Assembly: GCA_026770575.1 (NCBI GenBank)
Contig: MU657492.1
Span: 25,138-57,212 of the forward strand
Length of the DNA stretch: 32,075 nt
Direction of reading: 5' to 3'
Origin: Pelagophyceae sp. CCMP2097
Taxonomy: Eukaryota; Sar; Pelagophyceae
In this document: piece after piece, positions 18,945-27,189 of the stretch
How the letters are laid out: each line of letters opens with the position of its first letter
Numbering within the stretch: position 1 is the first letter of the stretch
Notes under the pieces: model-generated
Database searches by the model: none
What the model saw: only the letters and a program-made list of their open reading frames with translations
What the model was told of the DNA's origin: nothing
Program-made: the position numbers and the translations under genes

Positions 18945-19234
18945 CGCTCGGCGACTTGATTGAGAAAGGCTGCGACATCGCGGCCCTAACCCTCCCGAAG
19001 GTCAAGGCTCTGCTGGAGTGGCGCGGCGTGGCCGTGCCGGTGCCATGGAGCAACACCACCAAGCCCACCGGCATCGCCGCCTGGGCGGCCGGCGCTTTCA
19101 ACGAAGGCGTCTTGCTGGCCCAGCACAAGGCCATGCTTCCAATGCTCGCCCAGGAGGACGACGACGAGCTGATGAGCGAGGGGGAGCAGGACATGAGCGA
19201 CGACGATGGGGACGTCTACACCACGCTTAACTGA
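18945..19234 (+). CDS. C-terminal part of a GC-rich protein with acidic tail
   Basis: The frame leaves the gap as LGDLIEKGCDIAALTLPKVK and stops at 19232-19234. It has about 95 residues. The segment LTLPKVKALLEWRGVAVP has the spacing of a SAP-like DNA-binding helix pair, but the call is weak. The last 30 residues are strongly acidic (EDDDELMSEGEQDMSDDDGD). The 5' part is lost in the gap. As it lies within terminal inverted repeats it may be the protein of that mobile element, for example a transposase C-terminus. Confidence 0.45.
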
Positions 19235-19274
19235 TGCACAATCACACTAAAGTGCTTCACCTTGGCCGTTTTCC

Positions 19275-19499
19275 GCGACTGTCAAGGGCGGCCAACGGAG
19301 CGATGCCCCTCCCTCAGCGCCGCTCCGCGGCCCCGGGCAGACGCAGATGCGAGGCCCCACCGCGCCCTTGCTTGCCTCGCGTCTCCGCGGCTGTCGGGGG
19401 CGGCCAACCTCGGAGCGATGCCCCCCCTCCGCGCGCCGCGGCCCCGGGCCGACGCGCATGCGTGCGCCCACCGCGCCCCCGCTTGCCTCGCGTCAGTTC
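19275..19499. repeat. 113-bp GC-rich tandem duplication
   Basis: Two diverged copies (19275-19387 and 19388-19499) share GGGCGGCCAAC, GGAGCGATGCCCC, CGCGGCCCCGGGC, CCACCGCGCCC and GCTTGCCTCGCGTC in the same order. The duplication lies in the non-coding right part of the inverted-repeat element and contains no supported gene. Confidence 0.75.
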
Positions 19500-19747
19500 G
19501 GCTGAGTCCTGGCTGGCAACCGGCCAATGAGAGGGCTCTAATTGCTTCCCCCGAAAAATTCGAGAATTCAATAGGGAACATTCCGACAATCCCGAATCCA
19601 ATAGGGGCAAGGACTTCCCATACATCTTCCGTTTCGTGCCGAAAAATATTTTATATCTTATATAAATAATGAACGATACGATGGAGGAATTATAAAGCAT
19701 TTGATTACTTCATAAGTTAAATTCTTCTTTGAATAATTTTTTTACAT

Positions 19748-19921
19748 TCATTCGTTAAAAAACAATCTCCTTTGAAAGGACAATTTTTTATCAGACAATC
19801 CTATACGGTTTCTGTATATTAGCCTTCCCGATCTAGCAAATAAAATATTTTGGTATATTTCATATATTTTTTGTTCAAGAAAATATTCCACAAAAATCTG
19901 TTCATCGCTCCGGTTTACCAT
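19748..19921 (-). CDS. Small conserved minus-strand protein, 57 aa
   Basis: On the minus strand an ATG at 19921 opens MVNRSDEQIFVEYFLEQKIY and runs to TGA at 19748. E2 has a clear homologue in its right arm (28289-28161, MVKRSDKQLFAEYLPEEKIS) and a decayed one in its left arm (26437-26690). Shared residues include the start, RSD-Q-F-EY and QNILFA-SG. Conservation across three copies at the inner edge of the arms suggests this was a real gene of the element, reading towards its centre. Function is unknown; no motif is recognised beyond a charged amphipathic helix. Confidence 0.5.
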   Translation of the reverse strand: MVNRSDEQIFVEYFLEQKIYEIYQNILFARSGRLIYRNRIGLSDKKLSFQRRLFFNE

Positions 19922-20026
19922 ATATAAATATATAGAACTTTTTAAATATTATCAAACATATCTTTACATATATTTAAATTATATTTAAGCATTTTAAACT
20001 CCTGGGGACAATAAATAGAAAGAAAT

Positions 20027-20748
20027 TGAGAGCATCAGCTCAAAGTGATACCCTAATCAAAGTGATATCATATCAAATAAAACCTCGTTAAAACCCCGTT
20101 GATATATGGAGCTTGCGGTGATCTCTCCGTTCAACGGACCTCGTACAACCCTCAAATTCGCGAGCCAAATCAAAGAAGTACCTAGGTACTACTTTGGCCC
20201 GATGGCAACCCCGAGGCACCCCAGCCGACTCCCGTCCCGGGATCGATGGTGCGCAGTCAACAAGTCCGTGCGCAGACGCCCGTCGATTTTCCGCATGGTG
20301 CGTCGACTCTAGCGGAATCGGCGTTTTGGGTACTTGTGTTCGAGTTCGTACCCACCCGCGATGCGCTGTCGCGGCCGGTTCCGGGCGCTGCCAGATTGGT
20401 TGCGGGCGCCTGCGCGCAGTTCCCACCAGCTGCCGGCGCGTGGCGGGTCCCGCAAGGGCCCGAACGCATGCTCCTCACGCGCCTTCCGATGCCACGTCGC
20501 TGCTGCCCAAGGGGTAGCCACAACGCAAAACAAAGTTAGGGCCGGCCCTGCGGGACCAAGGCGCGTCGATAGGGCCATTCAGCGCCTCATTCCGACGAGA
20601 ACTGACCGATATCCTTGACCCCTCCATAAGACAACGTCGCCGTCTCCAAAATATGCAGATCAGTTCGATAGGATATGAGTTTGATCTTGTCCGATGGATA
20701 CGATAGGAAATGAATTCGATAGGGTAACACTTTGAGCTGAAGCTCTCT
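20027..20748. mobile_element. 722-bp MITE in the right arm of E1, 3-bp target duplication AAT
   Basis: Terminal inverted repeats of about 28 bp with two mismatches (GAGAGCATCAGCTCAAAGTG at the left; CACTTTGAGCTGAAGCTCTC at the right). The left arm of E1 supplies the empty site: there GACATTTCTTCCTG is continuous (4348-4361), while here the matching sequence is split with AAT on both sides (20024-20026 and 20749-20751). A 3-bp duplication is typical of PIF/Harbinger-type elements. The interior is GC-rich host-like DNA without a supported gene. Confidence 0.85.
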
Positions 20749-22047
20749 AATGTCTCGACACTCTAAAATGCTCTTATATAAACTAAGAATCTTGAAAAGG
20801 TGGCGAATCGCATATAATGGATATACTCTATAAGAAAAAAGTCATTATATGCGATTCGCCGCTTTTGAAAATCACGATAACCACGGGTTACTATCCACCC
20901 CCAAATATAACTGCCAAACATCACGATAATTTATTATATATTTAAATTATTAATCAAGCATTTAATACTCGTGGGGGCAATTAACAGAATAATTATTCCA
21001 TAACTCTAAGAAACTCCAATAAACTTGAAAAGGTGGCGAATCGCATATAATGACTTTTTTCTTCTTAAAGAGTATATCCATTTTATGCGATTCTCCACTT
21101 TTTTGAAAATCACGATAACCACGGGTTACTATCAGCCCCCAAATATAACTGTCAAATATCACGATACGACTTATTCTCGTGGGGGCAATGAAAAGAATCA
21201 AAATGTTCCATAACTCAAAGAAATTCCAATAAACTTGAAAAGGTGGCGAATCGCATATAATGGATATACTCTATAAGAAAAAGTCATAATATGCGATTCG
21301 TCACTTTTTGAAATTCACGATAACCACGGGTTACTTTCAGCCCCAAAATATAACTGTCAAATATCACGATAACGTTTTTCAAAATGACGATAAGATGGCA
21401 ATTTTGTTTAACGGCCGCTGTTTCAGGCTCTCGGTCATCGCGTGGCTGGGCGTTCTACCCAACCAGCTCCGCCTCTGGGCTCCGCCTCTGGGCTCAAACA
21501 GCGGTTGTGAATTTATGAACTGATTTAAATCTTCTGAATTACCACTCAGAACAAATTTTACTTTCGGGAGCAGACAGGGGGCTCGAGAGACGCGCGAGAG
21601 ACGCCCGAGAGACATAGAGCGCGCCCGTCTGTAGGACCGTGCTCGTCGTCTCTACGCCACGCCTAGGTGCGCTTACTCGGAGCGCGGCGTCCTTTGCCCT
21701 TGGAAACCGTTCGGTCTCTGTGGCTCCTTATCTGACTCTGCTCGTCCACCAAGCTCAGCCCCGCCCTGCTCCGCTCGTCCACGACACGCTTCGATACGTG
21801 AATATACTCCCCCCCTTGCATGTTTGTGATTTTGGGACATTCTCGCGCGTGTTCGTTCTGTGTTCGTTCTGTGTTCGTTCTGTGTTCGTTCTGTGTTCGT
21901 TTAGTGGTCGCCCGCATGTCGTGTTTGGGGTTATGTCGCGTTTGGGGCATTGTCGTGTTTCGGGTTATGTCGCGTTTGGGGTATTGTCGTGTTTAGTACA
22001 TCCCCAATGAACCCCCAATGAACCAAACATGATAATATTGAGTTACC
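20749..22047. repeat. E1 right arm: three hairpin units, an insertion and the terminal repeat zone
   Basis: This is the reverse complement of the left arm. Hairpins lie at 20800-20862, 21033-21098 and 21243-21304 with the same GTGGCGAATCGC stems. Relative to the arm their loops run, from the tip inward, in the same order as on the left (normal, inverted, normal). A GC-rich insertion interrupts the arm at 21402-21804. Outside it are GTTCGTTCTGT repeated about five times (21857-21903), TGTCGTGTTT/GTCGCGTTTGGGG repeats, and the terminal GGTTCATTGGGG and GGTAACTC sequences in reverse complement. Confidence 0.85.
21402..21804. mobile_element. Insertion of about 403 bp in the E1 right arm
   Basis: The left arm reads GTATTGCCATCTTATCG without a break. 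The matching right-arm sequence is split after GATAAGATGGCAA (ending 21401) and resumes at TACTCCCCCC (about 21805). The insert is GC-rich, has a short inverted pair (GCCGCTGTTT at 21415; AAACAGCGG at 21497), a repeat of CTCCGCCTCTGGG, and GAGAGACGC repeats near 21590-21615. No clear terminal inverted repeat is seen, and no gene is supported. Confidence 0.65.
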
Positions 22048-22051
22048 TTAG

Positions 22052-22183
22052 CTCTTTTGACATGGGCCTCTTCCTCGTGCCCGTCAACGTCGGCAACACG
22101 CACTGAAGCGTCGCAATCGCCAACATGGACCAGAAGACGGTGCGCTACTACGACTCGATGGGCGGGTCCGGGTCCGGCTTGGT
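22052..22183 (+). pseudogene. Ulp1/SENP-type protease, middle part with nonsense codon
   Basis: The protease resumes after E1 as FDMGLFLVPVNVGNTH, which carries the catalytic histidine (22101-22103). The next codon, where the family has an invariant tryptophan, is TGA (22104-22106). The frame continues without shift as SVAIANMDQKTVRYYDSMGG, which carries the catalytic aspartate in YYDSMG (22152-22154). The segment ends where a 572-bp inverted-repeat element begins. Canonical GT-AG removal of E1 would join the halves one base out of frame, but other frameshifts in this copy make that inconclusive. Confidence 0.75.
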
Positions 22184-22755
22184 GTACAAGATGGTTCGCC
22201 CATAAAATTGATTTTGCTTTGAGCACTTTTTTGACAAAACTATTGCGGCCTTCGATTTGAGCTTCCGGCGGCCGCGCAAGCACCCCCAGGAAAAGTCCGC
22301 CGTACCGCTACTTCCACGATTGACCATCTCTCGCAAAAATTACAGCGATTTTAGATGTAAGTAGCTATTTACACACACCACATTTTCCTCAAATAAAGAG
22401 CAGAAACGCCCGTTTTTTTTTTAAAAAAAACAGGGTCAACTGGAGCTTTTTAAGAACCTTCCGGCGGAATTTAGGCTAGGTATTCCGGAGGTTGCTCGAC
22501 GTAGCCGCCTTCGCAACGGCCGTACGCGCCCATCGGCGGCGAATGAACAAAAATCGGAGGTGTCCTTTAGTGGAAATGGCCGTCGCCAAAGTCGCCAAAT
22601 CAATTTTCTCGGCCCATATAAGACATAGCAAATTTCATGCACCAGCGCTGGAAGCGTCGCGGCGCCCCCCCCGCGATCCCACTAACTATACCTCTAAAGA
22701 CCTTTTTAATTTTCCGCAAAAAAATCAGAACCTTCTTGGGCGAACCATCTTGTAC
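22184..22755. mobile_element. 572-bp non-autonomous element inside the protease
   Basis: Perfect 19-bp inverted repeats: GTACAAGATGGTTCGCCCA at 22184-22202 and its complement at 22737-22755. They lie between the YYDSMGG segment and the HRALLRYFGDEHQ segment of the protease. The interior mixes AT- and GC-rich DNA, has a T/A run near 22410-22430, and carries no recognised gene. The perfect ends suggest a recent insertion. Target duplication is unclear, because the flanks GGT and CAC partly extend the palindrome. Confidence 0.8.
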
Positions 22756-23016
22756 CACCGCGCGCTGCTGCGCTACTTCGGCGACGAGCACCAGACCAAG
22801 CTCGGCGCGCCCTTCCAGTCGGCGGGCTGGACCATGGTCACGTCGACGCCGGACACGCCGCAGCAGTCCAACGGATTTGACTGCGGCGTCTTAGCGTCGT
22901 ACTGCGCGCACTACGTCCCCCTCGGCGCCAAGCCAAGTTTCTCCCAGCAGCACATGCCGCACCTGCGCCGCCGCATGATGGCCGACATCCTGGCCAGGAG
23001 GATCCACGCCTCGTAG
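22756..23016 (+). pseudogene. Ulp1/SENP-type protease, C-terminal part
   Basis: This is an open frame of 86 codons ending with TAG at 23014-23016. It carries the oxyanion-hole glutamine and nucleophile in PQQSNGFDCGVLASY (cysteine codon 22882-22884), and the SENP-like C-terminal helix FSQQHMPHLRRRMMADILAR. This part is fully conserved in family terms. The gene was therefore probably functional until fairly recently, or is under selection elsewhere in the genome as a transposon family gene. Confidence 0.85.
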
Positions 23017-24992
23017 ACTTTTGGTCCACGTGCTCCGGACAGCAAGGGACCCGCGAGCAGGCACTGCCAATGCGACTAACAGACCCGCCTTTCGAAGATG
23101 ACTCATTTAGACCCGCCTGATGTGGGGTCCTTTTTGGGTGACCAAACGTAAGTGAAATTGTAGTCGGGAATAGGAAACATAACCGGGCTACTTTTGAGAC
23201 TACAACCCGGATCTTTTGCGACATAGGGTGGAGATAGAGACCAGCACACTCGAATAGTTTCGGACGCTCATTTTCAAAAATAATAAAGCTTCAAGGGGAT
23301 TTTTTTTTTAATTTTGGCGATTGGTTTTAAATACTTTTAAAATTTGATAATATCACAAAATGGACAATTTTTAACTTCATTTTTAAATACGCATCCCACT
23401 TCGAAAAGTTATCCACCACGTTATTGAGATTTTTGAAAAGTGGCACACGAAGTTACGGAAGTCGTTTAAAACAGCGAGAACCATTTCAGAGTTTCGTGGA
23501 GGCTTTTTTTTTTTTTAAAGGAATAGAAAAGTAAGAAATCAAAGAAGGGAAGAAGGGAAAATAAATCGTAAAATTGTACAATCCACAAGGCAATGAAAAA
23601 CTCTAGGGATTATCAAAATTTACGAAAAATCTTCTTCTTCCCTTTTGGACTTTTAATATTTTAATAAATTGCTTACCTTCAAAAAAATGCGGGAATCATT
23701 TTTAGAGTTTCGTGGAGTCTACAAAAAAAGAAAATTCTTTTCATTTCAAAGGGATCGTAAAATAAGTAAATTGATTAAAAGGAAAGAAGTGAAAAAGATC
23801 CAAAAAAACGGACTGACATACAAGTGAAACACTCTAGGGATTAGGAAAATTTAGGAAAAACCTACTTCTCCCCTTCTATGGAGTTTCAAATAATTTACTC
23901 ACATTAATTGTCGAAGAAACAATAAATCAACCTCCATCCGTCTAGCAAAGAATGTCACGGTTGGCCCAAAAATCAGTTACGGCCCGGTGTTCTACGAAGT
24001 ACTATAGGTTTTATCCTCACGGGACTTCTTCGAACCTTGGGCCAACCGTAACATAATTGACTTTGTTTTTTCATATTTCAATTTATCAAATCCCAATTAG
24101 GAATTCCCAAATTTTTATAACCGTAAAATAAAATATAACTTTTTACTAAAAATATATTTATAAATTCAATATAATATCTATACGTATAATTGTAAATATG
24201 AAATAGGTTCTTTTTAAATTTAATTCGTTCGTTTTTCTCTATATACCTTTGCCTGAGCAGTAATAGTAATCTTATTATTTCGGAGTTTGTTTTGGACGTT
24301 AAAGCATTTTTTCTCTAACTTTTGATTGTATAATTTATTTCCTTGCCGCAATGACAATCTTATTTTTCCTCTTTCTATTTTTTGCCTAAGCAGCAATTTC
24401 CTTGCCGCAATGACAATCTTATTTTATCTCTTTCTATTTTTGCCTTAGCAGCATTTTTTATTTTATTTTCTTCGTTATGTATTTCACATTTTGCCGCAAT
24501 GGCAATTTATTTCAACTTTATACCTTAGTTGAGAAATTTTTGAAGTACTGGATTTTGTTTACCATAACCATACATGTGATCTCTATTTATTCACGTTATC
24601 AAGATGTAAATCCATATGAAACTGATCTCGCATCTGTTTTTTTGTTAAATTCAACTTCATCTTTTAATAAAAAAGAACAGTCATATTCTTAAAAAACTAA
24701 AATAAAGAGCACCAGTGATATTTTGGTTTTTTTCAACGAATAGAATCCAAAGAATGAAAGTCTAAACGTCCATGTATGATAAATTAAGTTGATCCAATAT
24801 ATTTTTCATTGTAACATTTAAGAGAATCAACATTCGCATTCGACGTGATGAATTGTTTCTGATTCAATTATTTCATTTTCATTTTCGATTTATTATGAGA
24901 TGATTTTTAATAATCATTTTTATTCGAACGGGTGGTTTGTTATTTATTTTATAGATAAATGTATTATTTAATAATAGTAATATATAATAAGT
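23017..24992. other. Protease 3' flank, then AT-rich DNA with old duplications
   Basis: To about 23240 the sequence is the mixed-composition 3' flank of the protease. From there it is AT-rich. Two diverged copies of a block of about 210-220 bp lie at about 23470-23680 and 23690-23900; each has AGAGTTTCGTGGAG, a middle section rich in AAAGGAA, and CTCTAGGGATTA. At 24340-24456 a 59-bp unit with CCTTGCCGCAATGACAATCT is present twice. A short open frame at 24477-24692 (VEKFLKYWILFTITIHVISI, with one hydrophobic helix) is too weak to call. The region is probably another decayed viral fragment. Confidence 0.45.
23953..24053. repeat. 101-bp near-palindromic mini-element
   Basis: TGTCACGGTTGGCCCAA (23953-23969) pairs with TTGGGCCAACCGTAACA (24037-24053), 16 of 17 bases. 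Inside, TTACGGCCCGG and CTACGAAG/CTTCTTCG add shorter inverted pairs. It is more GC-rich than its surroundings. A tiny MITE or a structured RNA element is possible. Flanks (CAAAGAA and TAATTGA) show no clear duplication. Confidence 0.55.
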
Positions 24993-25082
24993 ATGGATGA
25001 GACGTTGTGGAAGAGACCAAGAGAGCGACCGAATACTTCAGAAATATCTAAGAAACTTGCCAAAAAGAAGATAATGCGATAA
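24993..25082 (+). pseudogene. Third AT-hook-like gene copy, diverged
   Basis: This 29-codon frame reads MDETLWKRPRERPNTSEISK and stops with TAA at 25080-25082. In another frame it continues as NYQNHKYFAVL, which matches the SNHKYYVML end of the E1 protein, so a frameshift cut the C-terminus. The AT-hook core is changed (RERP instead of RGRP). It lies about 140 bp before a primase-like start, the same order as in E1 and E2, but the sequence is far more diverged. This indicates a different lineage of the element family. Confidence 0.5.
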
Positions 25083-25222
25083 ACTATCAAAATCATAAAT
25101 ACTTTGCAGTATTATAATAAAAATGTTTATATCCTTTAAATAAATATTTATTTTATTAACATGAAAATGAAACTGATTTACCAACTATACAAAAGGTTTA
25201 TATATTTTTTATTTCATACAGT

Positions 25223-25300
25223 ATGGATGAAATTACAATTATCGAATGGTGTGACAAAAACAATGTGCAGTGGTTTCCGATTGAACTTGATATGGAATAA
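25223..25300 (+). pseudogene. Start of a primase-like gene, truncated
   Basis: A 25-codon frame, MDEITIIEWCDKNNVQWFPI then ELDME, resembles the N-terminus of virus-type primases, which often begin with a short helix and a WCxKNNV-type segment. It stops at TAA 25298-25300, and GC-rich host repeat DNA begins within 10 bases. It follows the third AT-hook-like gene in the order expected from E1. Only this start remains. Confidence 0.35.
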
Positions 25301-25310
25301 ACCTGAAGGT

Positions 25311-25617
25311 TGGTGGCGGCCGTCGCTTGGAAGTCGACGCGCGTCTGCAAACGGAGCAAGGGGGAGCATCGCAGCTTCAGCAGGCTCCAGCCGGCTGCGA
25401 CCGGCTGTTGTTGGCTGCGGCCGGCTGCGGCCGGCTGCGTCCAAGTTGGCGCGTGTTACGAGCTGGTGACAGACGTCGACTTTGAAGTCGACGCGCGTTG
25501 CGAGTTGATGGCGGCCGTCGAATTGGAAGTCGACGCGCGTTATGAGTTGGTGGCGGCCGTCGACTTGGAAGTCGACGTGCGTCTGCAAACGGAGCAAGGG
25601 GGGGCATCGCAGCTTCG
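25311..25617. repeat. 42-bp tandem repeats and a duplicated 68-bp block next to E2
   Basis: The unit starting GAGTTGGTGGCGGCCGTCGA recurs at 25460, 25502 and 25544 at exactly 42 bp (14 codons; plus-strand reading YELVAAVDLEVDAR). A block from GGTGGCGGCCGTCG through GGAGCATCGCAGCTTC occurs at 25311-25378 and again, nearly identical, at 25549-25617, next to the left end of E2. The coding strand is uncertain, because the minus strand is also open (VDFQVDGRHQL repeats). Confidence 0.75.
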
Positions 25618-25619
25618 TA

Positions 25620-26745
25620 GGTAACTCAATATTATCATGTTTGGTTCATTGGGGTTCATTGGGGATTCACCAAACCCGACAATACCCAAAACGCGACAAT
25701 GCCCCAAACACGACATTGCCATAAACACGACATGCGGGCGACCACTAACCCACTGAGGAACCCTGAACACGACACGCGGGCGACACAGAACGAACGCATA
25801 ACGAACACATAACGAACACATAACGAACACATAACGAACACGCGCGAAAATGTCCCTAAATCACAAACAGGCAAGGGGGGGGGGGGGGGAATGTCCTCTT
25901 TGCACTCTTTTTTAAAAAAAATATCGGGAAAGTTGACGGTTATATTTGGAGGCTGATAGTAACCCGGGGTTATCGTGATTTTCAAAAAGTGGCGAATCGC
26001 ATATAATGGATATACTCTATAAGAAAAAAGTCATTATATGCGATTCGCCACTTTTTTAAGATAATTGGAGTTTCTTTGAGTTGTGGAATATTTATTCTGA
26101 AAATTGCCCCCGCGCGTCCTTTTCAATTTCATTTTCAATGTGGTATGTGGTATAAATTAAATTATATTCAATTTTTTTAAAAGAAGAGTAAGGAAGAATC
26201 TTAATCAATTTCCATGCTATGAGGCGATTTTTAGGCAATTTTCATGATATTAGGCGTATTTTATGCGGTTTCAAAAACATACCACAAACCACAAACCACA
26301 TTGAAAATCTCTCGGGCTCTCAATTTTTTTTTTTGCAAATCATTGAAAAAATAAAATTCCCTTGCGCGTCCTTTCCCATTTCAATGTGGTATGTGGTATG
26401 TGGTATAATTAAAATCTATAATATATATATATATATGTGGTTAAGCGAAATGATGCACAATTGTTTGCGGAGGATTTGCTTGAAGAAAAAAAAATAGTAA
26501 GATCGAACAAAATATATTGCTTGCGAAATCTGGAACAATCGTAAATGAAGTTTCAGGTTTATCCGAAAAAAATAAAGCGAAAGCACAAATACTAGTTTTA
26601 ACAAATGAATGTAAAATACTTTAGAATTCTTTCAAAGAAGAATAAAAAGTGATGAAGAAAGCAAACGCTCTTCAAGTCGTATCGTGATATTTGACAGTTA
26701 TATTTGGGGGCTGAAAGTAACTAGTGGTTATCGTAATTTTCAAAA
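25620..26745. repeat. E2 left arm
   Basis: In order this has terminal repeat zone (25620-25890), hairpin unit (25925-26100, hairpin 25989-26051), an AT-rich block with TGTGGTATGTGGTAT at 26391, a decayed plus-strand copy of the small conserved gene (26437-26690), and the start of a second hairpin unit. The right arm (27978-29249) matches this in reverse complement up to the base of that second hairpin, where the similarity stops. Confidence 0.8.
26437..26690 (+). pseudogene. Decayed copy of the small conserved gene (left arm of E2)
   Basis: The sequence reads VVKRNDAQLFAEDLLEEKK from a GTG where the other copies have ATG. It shifts frame in an A run near 26491 and continues as KIEQNILLAKSGTIVNEVSG to about 26617. 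It is the plus-strand twin of the intact minus-strand copy at 28161-28289, so the gene was duplicated when the arms were extended. Confidence 0.5.
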
Positions 26746-26747
26746 AA

Positions 26748-26809
26748 TGGTGAATCGCATAAAATGACTTTTTTCTTAAAGAGAATATCCATTTTATACA
26801 ATTTGCCAC
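26748..26809. repeat. Second hairpin of E2
   Basis: This is a diverged copy of the 63-bp hairpin (TGGTGAATCGCATAAAATG stem, ATTTTATACAATTTGCCACC partner), with the loop in the common orientation of E1. It corresponds to the innermost hairpin unit of E1, since the same TTTTAAATTGCTTGAATATA leader to the AT-hook gene follows. Confidence 0.7.
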
Positions 26810-26924
26810 CTTTTCAAGTTTCTTCGTTTATATTAGAGAATTTCAGAGTGTCGACACATTTCTCCTATTCATTGCCCAAGGAATTTTAAATTGCTTGAAT
26901 ATAATTTAAATATATTATTTCATA

Positions 26925-26999
26925 ATGGAAGCGATCGAATCTGTTACTGTGAAAAAACGTTGGCATCCAGTTTTAAATCACTCGAAAGTAAAATACTAA
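26925..26999 (+). pseudogene. AT-hook gene of E2, damaged
   Basis: MEAIESVTVKKR is identical to the E1 protein at 11 of the first 12 residues. The AT-hook core RGRP is then replaced by RWHP and a premature TAA follows after 24 codons. Beyond the stop, other frames still show IIKP and GIMSC-type remains of the E1 C-terminus. It is inactive. Confidence 0.6.
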
Positions 27000-27091
27000 A
27001 AAAAAATTATCAAACCTTAGGTATTATGTCATGTTGAAAGAAGCGAGAGAAATAATTTTAAAAATAATAAATAAACCATATTTGATATAAA

Positions 27092-27154
27092 AATGATACC
27101 TGTATTGGTATTAAGTATTAAGCGGGTTAAGAGGCAAACAATTATATTATATTA
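27092..27154 (+). CDS. Tiny 20-aa frame, E2 copy
   Basis: MIPVLVLSIKRVKRQTIILY is equal in length to the E1 frame at 4584-4646 and differs at several positions while staying open. See that entry for alternatives. Confidence 0.25.
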
Positions 27155-27189
27155 AGTATGGTTAAGACTTGTTTATTTGTAAAACATTC

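Larger units (their letters stand above)
18323..19611. mobile_element. Inverted-repeat element of about 1.3 kb carrying a GC-rich gene (contains gap)
   Basis: CTTGCCCCTATTGGATTC at 18323-18340 is repeated exactly in reverse complement at 19594-19611. A second pair (CCCTATTGGATTC at 18345-18357 and GAATTCAATAGGG at 19564-19576) lies just inside. Between them are the assembly gap, a GC-rich coding fragment and a GC-rich tandem repeat. The true length is uncertain because the gap may be a standard filler. AT-rich E1 DNA resumes on both sides. Confidence 0.75.
3199..22047. mobile_element. E1: 18.8-kb virus-like element with long inverted terminal arms
   Basis: Both ends carry the same inverted sequence: GGTAACTCAATATTATCA at 3199 and its reverse complement ending at 22047. 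Each is followed inward by TTTGGTTCATTGGGG, ACACGAC-type tandem repeats, a G-rich box, and AT-rich hairpin units. The element splits a Ulp1-like protease gene. Its interior is AT-rich, unlike the host, and carries primase, helicase, capsid-like and fibre-like pseudogenes. Removing the later insertions leaves roughly 14 kb, a plausible size for a polinton-like or related small DNA virus. No integrase, DNA polymerase B or maturation protease was recognised, and no clear packaging ATPase. No unambiguous target duplication is visible: flanks are AACTAC on the left and TTAGCTC on the right. Confidence 0.8.

Noticed and set aside
20106..20618. Overlapping GC-rich frames in the 722-bp MITE
   Set aside because: All strands and frames are open by composition, there are no domains, and the element has MITE structure.
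23953..24053. A tRNA-like gene
   Set aside because: TTCGAACC resembles a T-loop, but no cloverleaf with correct arm lengths can be drawn on either strand.
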